Shown one piece after another: positions 34,800 through 47,000 of a stretch of 64,000 nt of DNA. The stretch lies in contig CAIIXF020000006.1 in NCBI GenBank assembly GCA_903813345.2, positions 7,924,989 through 7,988,988 on the forward strand, written 5' to 3'. The notes beneath the pieces are model-generated. The model made no database searches and was not told the DNA's origin. It saw only the letters and a list, made by a program, of their open reading frames with translations. The stretch's first letter is position 1, and every line of letters starts with the position of its first letter. Both the position numbers and the translations under genes were made by a program. This stretch comes from Owenia fusiformis. Lineage: Eukaryota > Annelida > Polychaeta > Sabellida > Oweniidae.

Positions 34800-35017
34800 T
34801 ACATGTATGTATTTTGAAAAAGATTTTACCAAACAGGCTTTGGTGACAGTTGTTACAGTTACCCAGTAGGTTTAATTGCTTTGTCACCAAGAATTTTGAC
34901 AAAAAAGCTTCTTTACAAGGGATTTTTGAGGTGTTACAGACTCAAAATCTTTCAATACAAAGCTTTTTATTAAACTTGTTTGTCAATTAAACCCTATGGT
35001 ATAACAGGTGCCATTAA

Positions 35018-35711
35018 CCTTTAGCGTGCTGCCGGCGGACTCGTCCGCCGAGACTAAAATGTCTCTCACAACTGCCGGCGGACCCGTACGCCCGATTTCA
35101 AACTTTTAAAAACTTTACTTTTTCGCGCCATTCGTATTGTCCAATTAGCTTGCCCGATTTATTCAGTGCCTAACATGACTTCCTGTTGACCTAGAAATGG
35201 CGATATTTCGAAAAATAATTCTCAATTCAACAATTTCAACAGTATTTTAGTCGTTTTTAGTGAACGAATCGTACAAAATGGTGGACAAATACGATCACAA
35301 CGAAAATGTGGAGGAGATGGATTACGATTTCGAGCTCTTTAGGCTCTTGGAAGCCGATAACGGTCATCGAAAATAGAAACTAGAATATTTTCTGAATTGA
35401 AAAATTGAACATTCGATCGCTGCAAATTCAGATTTGGATTCTGACCAGACGAAGAGGCGGAGCGGCGGATTCCGGAGGAGTATTCATGGTATATTTATGC
35501 CCAGTCGTGTTAATGTACGAAAAAATTCATGAGAACATTTTTTTCATGAGCCAGGCCACTGTATCTTCCCTTTGTGAAAATTTTATCCAGATTCATTCAG
35601 TAGTTATTGAGATATTAATTATTTAGTCCAGGCATATCATTTTTTGCACTCTTTGAAAAATAAGCCAGTTGCGTGGGATATATTTGCTGAAATAAGGCAG
35701 CATGGTAAAGG
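35018..35711 (+). mobile_element. piggyBac-like internally deleted element
   Basis: Bounded by TTAA on both sides (35014-35017, 35712-35715), the piggyBac target. The left end CCTTTAGCGTGCTGCC and the right end GGCAGCATGGTAAAGG are inverted (14 of 16). Just inside the left end, GCCGGCGGAC-CGT-CGCC occurs twice (35028-35045 and 35074-35093), like subterminal repeats. The element is CpG-rich compared with its flanks, so it is fairly young. At 694 bp it is too short for a full transposase; a coding scrap remains at 35278. Confidence 0.85.
35278..35376 (+). pseudogene. Truncated start of a piggyBac-type ORF
   Basis: ATG at 35278 opens 32 codons to TAG: an acidic peptide (M-V-D-K-Y-D then V-E-E-M-D-Y-D-F-E-L-F). 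Past the stop, a second open piece near 35420 reads N-S-D-L-D-S-D-Q-T then R-R-S. Acidic, Asp/Ser-rich N-termini are common in piggyBac transposases, and the position inside TTAA-bounded ends supports this. The catalytic core is absent, so the product would be inactive. Confidence 0.45.
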
Positions 35712-37042
35712 TTAAGTAGAAATTATGTAATTCCTTAGTATATGCGTGCATTGATATTTTATAATGGTTAAATCCTGCATGGATTAATAGATTAGATATA
35801 GCTTCAGGTAAAGGTGTTAAGTGTTGGTAAATAGTAATATTTGTCTGACATTATGGGAAATACTAACAAATATTAATTAAAACCTGGCCATGTGGTGCTA
35901 ATCTTGGTTCATTTATTTCAAGTTTATTGTTCAAGAAATGTGAATTGAGTGCTTGGTTTTGGGGATTTTTCACAATTACATGTGAGAATTGTATTGTTTT
36001 TTAGCCATTGTCTACCTTTTTGTATCTATACCCAAAGGAAAGTATGATATTTTATGTAAAGGTCATTCATGATATTGAACCATGGTGGCAATTCATATAC
36101 AGATATAGTCCCAAGTTCAAAGTCTTGTTGAGGTACTTTGTTCCCCCTCCCTCCCTACAGATGCCTCTTGTAATTTTTTTGTTTTTGTTCTTCTTTTGCA
36201 CTTATGTCCTTGCTTCCCTACTATCTTGTATTTTCTCAGCCTGTGCTAAGAATTTTTTAGGGCTATTCATATCTTTAAATGGGGAGAGGGCCACCTTTTC
36301 TTCATAGTATATTTTTTTATAAATCCGTCGGATTTTTAAAGAAAAAGTTTGGCCCATTTTCTGATTTTTCCATTTTCCACATCTGTCAGTGAGGATTAGG
36401 GGTTAATAGTATGAAAGTGATAAGATGCATATCATTTTGAAAGTCCAACAGTCACGATCATTTTTTCTAATTTTTGTAGATTTAATAGCGATTAAATGTT
36501 TCACATATATTCTGATTAAAGTCTAAAGTTGAGTGAGTGTCTGGTCGGCCAACAGTCCAAGTTCAAAAGTTTATGATTTTTAAAGTATGAAGATTAAAGT
36601 CTAACAGGATCCTCTGAATGACAATAGTTCATAAATACTATTTTCAAAAATGGGTTCATGTTCCAAATATATTTGTAAATAAGTATTGAAGTGTGATTAA
36701 GTCATAAAGTGACATATTCAAACAATGATAATAAATGTTGAATGTTTTTTAGATACCAACAATGTCATTTTGTTCTACTAGTACCTTTTTTATAACACCT
36801 TTTTGGTTCAAGTGCATTTATGATATATAACACAAGACATTATATACACTTTCATGATATAACTTCTCCAAATAATCCTGTTTTCTAAGAAATCCCTAGG
36901 AAATTATCAATCTTGTTTGATAAATTGGTGTCTCTAAAATAGTGAACCATTTACATATTTGTGTCTTTAGTAGTGGAGCCTCTTACACATCGTGCCTTTA
37001 ACAGACACCGGAAAATGTAGTACGTTGGAGCCTTTAACATAC
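35712..37042. other. No gene seen
   Basis: AT-rich. A 99-codon frame at 36008-36307 is hydrophobic (phenylalanine/leucine-rich, T-rich DNA) and not convincing. No element ends recognised. Confidence 0.4.
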
Positions 37043-38680
37043 CATGGCCGTCGCCAGGGGGTCGCGTCGGGTGCGCTTGCACCCCCCCTTGAGTTTTGCC
37101 TCGTCGCTTTTTACAAAATTTGACTCGTCACTTTTTTTTATTTGCCTCAGAAAAAACGTGAATATTTTGCCTCAAGTTATTTGTAGCACTTTCTCCATGG
37201 CTTTGACGCCACTTTCCATACGAGAACCTGGAATGTCACTCTGATTAATACCCAAGATCTATTACAAATGAGAGAGAGAGAATGTTTCGTTCTCATAAAC
37301 TTCCGGTTGTAGCATTGCGCGAATAAATTTGACCATGATACTTTTAGTGTATTGCGCAACCTTTTCAAATTTGCGCAAGAAATTTTATCCCGCCTTCAAC
37401 ACTGAATGAAAAGCACAGTTGAGCACAAATCTTCTGTAAATGCTCCAATTTATTTCTACAGATTACGATATAATTTGGATTAGTTGTGAGAGGATGATTT
37501 GTAGAGGTGATGAATGTAAGTAATAGTTACTTTTTGAGCGTAAAAATACTAAAAAATAAAAACCAGAACAGAAGGAACAAGACGATTAATTTTCAAGTTT
37601 TTTGAGAAGAATATTGCTGTGTTAGCGTGGTCGTGTCCATTATTAGTGTGGGGGTGGAAGGATTCGTTACAAATTCTCTCCTCTTTTCTGTTGATGAATA
37701 ATCAAGATGCATACACCAATTTTTAACAAGATACATTTAAATAAACATGTTTCGCATATTTTGCGTATTTATATGGAAGAAGCCAACCACTCAAAAGTTG
37801 TCTGCTAAGCTGACACCCCTTTCTCTTAAATATATTTCCCCCATTCCTGAGTTTCACTTTTCACGATTGTGTATTTTTACAACTGCCACTTATTAAAATA
37901 TTCGCCAGAGTTGTGTCTCTATAGGTATGGAACCAATACATCTGATTCTTTTAAGCCTATTTCACTTTATTTTCCTTTCGTCATGTGCTGAACTCTCCTG
38001 TATTTAATATAGATTATCTATATACAAATCATATTCCCGGGATTTACCTCATTAAAGGCAGGGCAAGTGCGTCAGCATTTGAAGGCGTTTGCCAGGATCA
38101 GAACCACAATGACAGAGGAGAGACTTTCAGATTTAGCTATGATATTTATTCACTATGACCATGACATTTCTTTGGATAAAGTAGCAGATTTATTTGCATT
38201 TTTGCATCCAAGGAGGTTAAAATTGACCAGTCTTTTGTATGAGTGAAGAGTAACGATAGATTCAGATCTAGGAAGAAGTCACTGTCTACAAAAAATTGTC
38301 TCAATTTTACCAGGCTCATATCATTCCTTTTCATTTATATTTTGGGAGTTTTATAACAGATTGTAAGAGATACATTTTTTTGTTTTTGTAGTTTTGTCAC
38401 TTCTTATAGATCTGATTCTATCTTTAACTATGTGACTAGTCAACAAACAACAGTATTATGGTGGTTTCTTTAGAATATGTTGGTGCTATTTACTTACATA
38501 CAATACATGTAACAAGTTACAGATTGTAAGTGAAAATATCTGTAGAAAACTTTGTCAACTGTTTTGTCAAAATATTAGTAAGAAATATGTCCTAGCATTG
38601 ACTGATATATCACCAGTCAATTCATTAGTTATATGTAACATGACTTTTTGTTTGTTGTAATCTAAAAGCTATATTTAGAG

Positions 38681-38792
38681 GTTATGTCACTATGACGTGA
38701 AATATGCCTGAGTTCTCCCAATATCGGCCGACCTTGGGAGGCTCTATATTTGGGCAAGAACGAAGGCATATTTCACGTCATAGTGACATAAC
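38681..38792. repeat. Perfect 29-bp inverted repeat, hairpin element
   Basis: GTTATGTCACTATGACGTGA at the left (arm 38681-38709) is repeated inverted at 38764-38792 with no mismatch. The 54-bp centre is itself partly symmetric (GTTCT-CCCAA against TTGGGC-AGAAC). The arms contain TGACGTGA-like half sites. A weaker outer pair, GTATTACAT (38797) and ATGTAATAC (38983-38991), encloses GGGCTATATCGG-type text and a perfect CRE, TGACGTCA, at 38841-38848. Perfect arms imply recent origin or active repair. Confidence 0.85.
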
Positions 38793-39195
38793 TGATGTAT
38801 TACATGCCTTTGTTCCCATGGTTACTTTGTATCAATGACGTGACGTCATGATATTATCATGGTTATTAAAGAAATCTAATATCAAAACGAGGTAAGCGGG
38901 CTATATCGGGGTAATCGGGCAATATCGGTGGATATAGCTCGCTAACTTTACCATTGACTTCCATACAAATGCTTCGCTAGGTATGTAATACAAGGCTGAA
39001 TTGAACATCCTCAAGTTGATGTCAAATTAAAGGAATTTTCAGTATTTAAAGGTTGTACATATACTGCATTGCATTAAATTGCCATGATATTTAAAATGTC
39101 ATTTCCTTGTAAAATGATATTTAAGATCTTGATCCTTTCCTTTTAAAATGCTTTTTTGTGAAATGTAATCTTTAATAATATTGCAATGGTGCCAT

Positions 39196-39271
39196 GGGGT
39201 GCCAAATCAGTGAGACTTACTGTAACAGAGTATGGGGTATCAAATCAGTGAGACTTACTGTTACAGAGTAC
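39196..39271. repeat. 38-bp tandem duplication
   Basis: GGGGT-CAAATCAGTGAGACTT-ACTGT(A/T)ACAGAGTA occurs twice in a row with a 38-bp step. Only a few substitutions separate the units. Confidence 0.85.
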
Positions 39272-39724
39272 ATAGCCTTGCAATGGTATCTATACAATTT
39301 TGTTTTGATTAAGACTCATTGTTAGGTCCATTTAAAGAATTATAAAGAGGTTAAAAAGAGTTGCCAATATTCAGTATTTTACTGCATTGTCATGAGACAA
39401 GTTTTGATTATTATGGCTGTTCAAAAGAGTATAACATGTCTTAATAAACCATATCTAAGTCATGTTTTTGATAGTTATTCACAATGGTTAATCACAATGT
39501 GATATCTGATATGGCTAATAAATAAATCAGTTTGAAATATTAGTAATCTAGATGATGTGAATGTTACTTTATGCACTATACATGATGTGTGAGTAGATTT
39601 TGTCCCATTGACACTTTTTGCCGCGCTTTCGATTTTTTGCCTCATTGAAAGAAAAAATTTGCCTCATTAATCTGAAAAATTTGCCTCATGCACCCCCCCT
39701 TGAGAAATCCTAGCTACGCCAGTG

Positions 39725-40698
39725 CATACTACGGTCAGAAGTATATAGTTTAGCCCTTTACTTTTAAAAATAACACATTGGAGCATAGTGGTGCCATTAG
39801 GTTCATATTATACATGAAATAGCCTTTAAATTCCATTTGCCAGACTTTTGGTAGCTTCATGTACCCGATGAACTGTGCGAGTTTAGTCTGTTGATTTATT
39901 ATGAAAAAAGTGCAAAGCATCAAAAAAATGTTGTGAAACATAAAACCTAGCAATAAAAAATGTCATTCTTTTGTACCATTTTGCATGATGAGTTAGTTAC
40001 TATAAAAAGAATTTAGTTATCAATTGTCATTCACCCGATGATGCTTTTAATTTGCATACTACGTGTTATTCAGTTTTGTAAGGTATTAGGTCATCATAAC
40101 CAGTAAGCATTCTTTTAGTAAAGCAAATATGCCATATTTCATTTCTTATCATTTTATGGCATGCATGCCTTTACACCATGCATATGCTTAAAGGAACATT
40201 CTACCCAAACATTTTCACTTTGTATGACCTTGTATAATTTTGTAATATGACCTAGATTTTAATTTTTGTTGTAATTTTACATATCAATAACTTGTTTATT
40301 TGTTATCAAATCATTTCCTCGTCATGAAAAACATTGACGTATAGAAGCCCTCATTGACTTTCTTTGGAAATACCTAAGACAAATCCATGAACATAAAAGA
40401 AAGGATGTTATTTTGCATTTTGTAACCAAAAACATTTCGCAATTCTTCGTCATGTAAGCATTAAGTTGTTTATTGTCCACAAAGAAGAGCAATTAAATTA
40501 TGGATGATGTATGAGTCATAATTAAAACAATATTTTCATGTAATATACCAATACCAATTCAATATTAAATGACTTGTTGATCAAAATATTGTTATAAGTG
40601 TTTTCTTTAATGTTTGAACAATAGTATTGTTTAAACATGGGTTCTATCTAGAATGATTAGTAACCATCAAGTCAATATAACTCAAAAAATAGGTACTA
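39725..40698. other. No gene seen
   Basis: AT-rich, short chance frames only. Confidence 0.45.
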
Positions 40699-40828
40699 CA
40701 GTAAAACCTGGGTATATTGAACATCTTTTGCCAAGAAAAACATTCAGTATTCAATTTAGAGTGGCTAATTTATACAGAAGTCAGTTGAGTATGTGGAGGA
40801 AGGGTGTTCATTAGGACAGGATTTACTG
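40699..40828. mobile_element. TA-flanked MITE, CAGTAAAACCTG family
   Basis: Starts CAGTAAAACCTGGGTATATT and ends AGGACAGGATTTACTG, the inverted match with one mismatch. TA lies outside both ends (40697-40698, 40829-40830). 130 bp, shorter than the 176- and 182-bp sister copies, with a TTGAACATC / GGTGTTCATTAGG pair inside. Non-coding. Confidence 0.85.
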
Positions 40829-41544
40829 TATTCATTATACATGGAAGCCTCATATTTGCTGGAATATGTTCAACATTAAAGGTTCTTGTTTGTCAAAAAT
40901 GCAAGACCCATTAACCAATGGCAGATTCCAATTAAATGTATGATTAGAAGTCCAGATATTGTAATGTAGAACATAGAACCCCATCGGATCCATTCTTGTT
41001 TTTGAATATATAGGTCAAGTTTCATTAAGTGTGTCAATGCTATATGAGTCAGCCAGTCAAGTATGGCTTTCTTCATGTTTGTTTTTTGTGTTACAAGCAT
41101 GAGTTCTCATATAAGTGAGAGTCTTATTATTTGGCCTGCTTGTCTGTTTCCCATTAATGATATGCATTACAAAAGAGCTGATGCTCATATTTTGTAGCAT
41201 GACCTTCTTCTCAATTGATTTGTGGTAATCTAATGGGCTGATAGCTGACTTGTTTAGATCCCGACTCAAGGTGACAAAACCTGAGTATACTTCACATAAA
41301 CTCAGGGTCCAAACCACTAATCTTTTAACATATCCTCCACCCACAAACTCTACCTTTATGTCAACAGGGATTCAGTATTTTCTACCTTATGAAGGGTCAA
41401 GTGTTAAAGGGTTTATGTTAAAAACAAAATCCTCGAAATTCTGTGTCAGAAAAAACCGCAATGTCAGGAGAAGTTCAGTACTGATGTTTTTTGAGATGAT
41501 GTGGCACTCTTACTTGATCAGGTTTTAGTCTGCCTAGGACTAAA
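40829..41544. other. No gene supported
   Basis: A 95-codon minus-strand frame (41057-41344) and a 92-codon plus-strand frame (41250-41528) overlap. Neither shows a motif I recognise, so I leave them uncalled. Confidence 0.35.
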
Positions 41545-41722
41545 GTTTCTATCTGGTCGTACATTTCTTACATAATTCTTAGCTAAAATTTGGATAAAGT
41601 ATCTGACTTTTGACCATTTTGATACAATTAAGAGTATTGCCTTCATGTCTATTTACTTTATTCCTTGCTAGTTTCACTCTTTTCCATTCTATTTTTGGTT
41701 TTAAAATATGACCATCATGTTA
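41545..41722 (-). repeat. Coding-like dispersed repeat, copy D
   Basis: On the minus strand from about 41722: G-H-I-L-K-P-K-I-E-W-K-R-V, then L-A-R-N-K-V-N-R-H, then N-T-L-N-C-I-K-M and N-F-S before a stop. This follows copy C residue for residue over more than 40 positions with many conservative changes. The DNA match starts at GACCATCATG and runs through the TATCTGGTCGTACATT end. Confidence 0.55.
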
Positions 41723-43785
41723 GGTAAAGCAAATAAACTTGCGCATGTTAAAAAGATAGGGCTTCATATTTTGTCTGCCACTTAGACATTATGATCAGTA
41801 GGTATGTGTTACAGGGCGTAGTCTATGAAATGTGGTTAGGAGCACTAGGTCTGGGTTGGGACCCAGCCTCTTCCCCTGAGCTGGATCAAAAGAAAAAAGT
41901 TGGAGTCATACCATAAAGACAAAAAGACATGATATAAAGGGGAAATTACCTGATTAGAAAAAAATAAAACTTATTTTTAAAAGGGGCCCAAAACAATTTT
42001 TCTGTTTCATATACATGTAGATAGTTCACAACATTTTGTATTTGGATGACATATCCTGCTTGGATTCTCTTGTCCTCTTTTGGTAGAAGACCCACATTTT
42101 GGAAGGATTGCCCATTAAAACTTGACTTATTGACCTTGAACAACTTATTTTCTGGAATTACTTAATCAATTTCTTCTATCATGGCCAAAATAAACAAACA
42201 ACACAAAACAATCAATATTTATTAGCTTGGATCCCAGGATAAAAAACATTACACTCGAAGAGATCAGCAGGTAGTGATATTATGAGAAAAAATTCTCAGA
42301 CGATTTACTTCAAAAAGAACAACCCCATGATGGGTAAAAAGGTAAAAAAGAACATCTTATTGTAACCCCTTCAGACAGGGTTATTTTTTTAACATCGGGA
42401 GTCATGTCAATATGCCTTTTCAGATTAAATGATCAAATGTTGAAGTATTATGCCGACAAGACAAATTAGTTAGTGTTGTGTTATAATGCTCTGTGTTATG
42501 GTTATGATATAACTTTCACAAAATTTTGTTTGATTGTAATCTGTATTAAATTTTTTTCATTGCTCCCTATAAAAAGATGAAGGTCTCTTTTGAGATGGTA
42601 GGTTTAACTTTTGCAAAGGTAACTCCTTTGTAGCGATAGGATGTTATTTTGGAGATCAGAAAGATATTTATAAAACGTAAAAAAGTGTTTTTTTTAAACG
42701 TAATTATACTGACAATTTGAATTAAATAATGTTCCCTATATAGAAACCTTTCATCTGAGAATATTCTCAACTTTATTGTTCAAAATGTTTTTGCAACTTT
42801 TGCCAAAAATCATCCCATTTACTAATAAGATTGCAAAAAAGGAAAAGCACCCCTCCCACTATATTTATTTATTAAAATGGGAGCCATGGCTAAAAATGAC
42901 CTCACTAAATAAAAACAAAAAGGACATATTCATCAACAAACATACAAACAAACAAACATACAAACAAACAGATGTCTCAACCAAGCAACAAATTGGAGAA
43001 ATATGATAAATCAATCAACTAGACAAATCAAGACAAGAAATGACATTACATGATTATTCAGCCTGAAACTACCACTTTCAATATTTCTGTATGTAAACAA
43101 GTCAATGATATAAAGCATGTATTTACTGATGAACCTGAAATACCCTCATTCATCTTCATGTTCAAAACTCCATGACTTTGTTGGGGGTTTAGGGGCATTG
43201 AAATTCCCATCTTTCAAATCTGTTGTTCATGAAGCTATGTGTTTTCATAAGATTTATTTCTGTACCTGTGTTTTCAAGTATTTTAGGGTCAATGCTAACA
43301 TGATAAAAGGTTGCTACATATATCCTTATATATCCATCCATATGGCCCCCTACAACTCTCATTACCAAAAACACCCACGGTCATCCCAGGACAGCAGCAT
43401 TTGTTGATAAATCACAATGTTTCCTTGCAGACGGCTTTTCAGTTATTTCAGTTTTTGTTGATTTTCTCTGAAAATATTGGAAGAACTGTTTTGGAAAAAT
43501 GTATATTTCAACAGTGTAGGATATTCACTTCATAGTTCAATAATGTTCTGTCAAGGAATATTCTCCCTATTTGGAATATTTTGAAATAGTATCCTGTCAA
43601 CAAGTAGATTATTTTTTATAAGGAAGGGGTCCATTTGCAGACTCAAGGTTAGGCCTACCTTATACCCGATAACACTCTCTGTATGTAGTCTTCTGAACAG
43701 CCTCAAAAAAGGGCTCATGAGTAAAGTTACCCCCTGACCAACTTGGGACTGGTGTCCTTTCTACAATGTCATATTCTTGTTATTC
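41723..43785. other. No gene seen; one microsatellite
   Basis: AT-rich. A CAAA/CATA microsatellite lies at about 42936-42970. Frames up to 96 codons (43117-43407) have no recognised motif. Confidence 0.45.
42936..42970. repeat. AAAC/ATAC microsatellite
   Basis: A 12-base word (CATACAAACAAA) occurs twice with AAAC-type filling. Simple repeat. Confidence 0.85.
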
Positions 43786-44035
43786 AAAAAAAAAAAAAAA
43801 AAATCTTGTTCTTCAAGCCTTTAGACCTTTATTCTTCAAGCCCTCATTCAAGTAGGCTAATTCTATAGGACATCATTCTACACGGGTCCTTGTAGGACTC
43901 TTTCTCCGGAGCCTCTTTCTACAAGGCTCCTACGGTTCCTTATTCTGTGAGCCCCCAATCTACAGGCCCTCTTTCAAGGCCTTTTTCACACCCTCAGGTT
44001 CTATGGGGCCGCATTTATAAGGCCTATAATTCATA
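43786..44035. repeat. Poly(A) run and decayed TTCTACAAGGCCC-type array
   Basis: An 18-A run (43786-43803) is followed by about 230 bp in which words of the form TTCT-CAAG-CCYT return irregularly every 15-25 bp: TTCTTCAAGCCTTT, TTCTTCAAGCCCTCA, TTCTACACGGGTCC, TTCTACAAGGCTCC, CTACAGGCCCTCTTTC, TATAAGGCC. This looks like a heavily mutated short-unit tandem repeat. G+C is clearly above the surroundings. Both strands lack a frame. Confidence 0.65.
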
Positions 44036-47000
44036 CCAGTTTTCTGAGGTCTGTCCATTAGCCTGAATAATGTAGTATTTGTGATAGGGAGGGGTTCAAA
44101 TATAGAAAACTTTTGAGATTTCATGAAAATTAACTTGTTTTTGTGTTACTCGTGAAATCTTGATTATAATGGAACTTATTGAAAGAGCGTGTTCTGAGAA
44201 ATCAGCACAAGTCACGTCAATAGATTACAAATAACCTTCACTAAAGTATGTCCGGCTGTTCTTTGTCAATGTTTTGTTGAAAAATCTGGACATTTTGCCA
44301 AATAATTAAGGACAAGTCCTCAATTAGACAGTGTAGGTTTTATCTCAGTGTTGACCGAATTTATACATTTACTGAAAACCTATAAGCGTGTATTTGAAAT
44401 TACATTTGAATTAAACTATTTTGCTGGGTAAAATAGAAAATTGTAGAATATATTATCAGCTCTGTGATATAAAAATGTTATTCAAAAAATGTATATTATA
44501 ACACAATTGGTAAATCTGGTGTAACAAATATTTATTCATTCATGTATTGGATTTTGCAGTCTTGTAGGAGTTAAAGAGGTAAATTTTTACTACAAATACT
44601 ATCTGATTCTGTAACTCTATTGAGATAAGGGCAGCAACCCAAATTATATGTAATACTTGATAAGATACCAAAAGGAGGAGACACTAAGCTGTAGTATTGT
44701 CTTAACACATCTTATCTTAACACCCCCTCTCATTGACCCTTGAAAACCTATGATTTTCCAAGGATTATACTGAACCCAAGGGACCTTTAAGGATATCAAA
44801 TCAATATCTGCACTTTCAAACCAAACTTTTGTTTCCGTGTTTTGTAACCATATTTCTGATTAATAAAAACATCTGATGTATTCTGTTAAAATGATTAATT
44901 GTTTTCAATAAAGAATAATTCTCCAGGAAAATCTGTAAAATCTTAGTGTTAAAAAACTTCAGGTTGTTCAGAGAAACCAGGGTACATATGGATTAATAGA
45001 GACCCCTTGGGAGATGACTAATAAGGATCTGCTTTTATTAATGAGGTTCACGAAGCATTCAAGGTCCTGAGGGTTTCAGCAATCTTTAGGGTCAGTGTCA
45101 GATCATAAATATTCATGATATTATAATGAGGAGCATAAATTTGCCAATGGGAAAAACAAGTCACAAAGAGTTCAGGGAGTTCACATAAGGACGGCAAAGG
45201 ATTTTCTAATGCACACGTGTTTCACAGTGCAAGCTTAGAGGTGTTATAGTGGTCAGTAGCTCACTATCTAGCCAATATTGAAGATTCAAAAATCATTTCT
45301 GCAGCTTTTTGGATATTTTTACTGAAACAGGATTTTGTATTCTGTTCGCTGTTGCTGCGCTGATTGCATCCTGAAAATGATGAATTGATGAATTTTTGGA
45401 TTACTTTGCTAAATTATTGGTAAGTTGTTTTTTAGAGTATCTTATAATGTATGTTGATTAATGCAGTGATTTTGGTTATGAAATTTTCTTTTTTGAGTAC
45501 ATAATGAAAAAAAGACTATAGGTAGAATTTGTATAGGATTTTTTGTGAAAAGCATTATTTTTTACTATTTTTTTTATTTTATTTTTAACAGAATTTTATT
45601 TGAGAAATTTTTAATTTATATTAATTTTTGTTAAATGTTGATTTATTTTTATGATTACATTTAAAAAATGTTAAATTTTTTTTGTCACACCCATGTTTTA
45701 GCAAATAAATATTTTATATAAAGGATCTTAAGATATTTTCAGTTTTGACTTTCTTACAAAAATGGATTATTCGACAGGAAGAAGGTTAATGTATAATACT
45801 GCACCAATGTAAACGTTAAATAATATAGGTTTCATAATTTATTGATTAAAATTATAAAATCTCAATTTTGAATTATTCATGAGTTTATTTTGATAATTTA
45901 TCAATACGTATAAATCTTAAAATAAACATAAATATTTTTATATTTGTCTAAAATGAATATCTGTTGAAGCTTACCATATAAAATATTTATTGAGTTCCAC
46001 TATGGAATAATATAAAAGTACAATATAAAAAACAAAAACAATGGTAATCCGTTCAATAAAATACAAGTCATTTGGGATTATTCACCTGTTTATGGAGTCA
46101 GAATTAGGTTAATAGTTCTGCTTGTTTGTCAATTAGATGTTTTATCTTTTGCATCAAGGTTAGATGCAAAAATATATACAGAATGATACATACATCATAC
46201 ATCTGTCATATTAAGGTTGTTTTATGCAAAACTTCTTTATAAAAATGTGTTTTTGCTCTTCTTGTTTCATGGACTATTTTTGTCTCAGGTTTTAAGATTC
46301 TCTAAATAGAAGGCGAATTCTTAACGTAGACTTTCATAGACAGAAGAAGGCTAAAAATAAAGTTGTAAAAATGATGTTTATCAAGAACTGAATTCTGAAA
46401 AATTTAACGAATAGATATCTGTAGAATAAAGTAATAGAGTTATATATAAAATTAAAATCTTTAAAAGTTTTTAAGCCAAAAGTTTTTATTTAAATGCAGT
46501 ATGTCTTCCTTTGAAGCTGAGAGCTGTGTGGATAACTTATTATCTCGTGAGATAAATATTATATCCACTACTTTAGATTAGAAGTAACATTCAGAGAAGG
46601 TGTGAAGATAATTTGTAAATACGACTTCAAGGATAGTCTAATTGTGGATTCCTCTCCAATATTAACATTAATCAGTATATGTAGGGGTGATCTCAAAAAT
46701 ATTATAATTAATTGTAGACATTGATCTTGAGATGAAAAGACATATCCAAAGGTGATATTCTTTTTTTAAAACATTAAGATTAAATTATATTCAAAAAATG
46801 AAATTATCTTTCCTAATTTAATTTTTTTCTTTAAAATAGAAATCTCTAGGTTTTAAATATTTTTCGAAATAATTCTTAATTTAAAGATTTCTCTGAACGC
46901 TCTGATTTCACTGTCCCCCCACACCCATGCCCTTCACCAACCCAACAATTCGCATTCTTTTTGGCAAAAATTGGCATGAAAATAATATAAGGATTCTTCT

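Larger units (their letters stand above)
37043..39724. mobile_element. 2.7-kb non-autonomous element with 5-bp duplication
   Basis: The right end CCTAGCTACGCCAGTG and the left end CATGGCCGTCGCCAGG are inverted with 11 of 16 matches. Perfect CATAC repeats lie directly outside (37038-37042 and 39725-39729). The end type (CA-TGGCGTAGC-AGG) resembles the small G-tract elements at 15.9 and 57.8 kb. Both ends also carry TGCACCCCCCCTTGAG and TTTGCCTC words. The interior has no frame over about 66 codons, so no transposase. It contains the perfect palindrome at 38681-38792. A chance pairing of two separate end fragments cannot be excluded. Confidence 0.6.

Noticed and set aside
41057-41528. Overlapping 95- and 92-codon frames on opposite strands
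   Set aside because: No motif, splice context or conservation evidence is visible.
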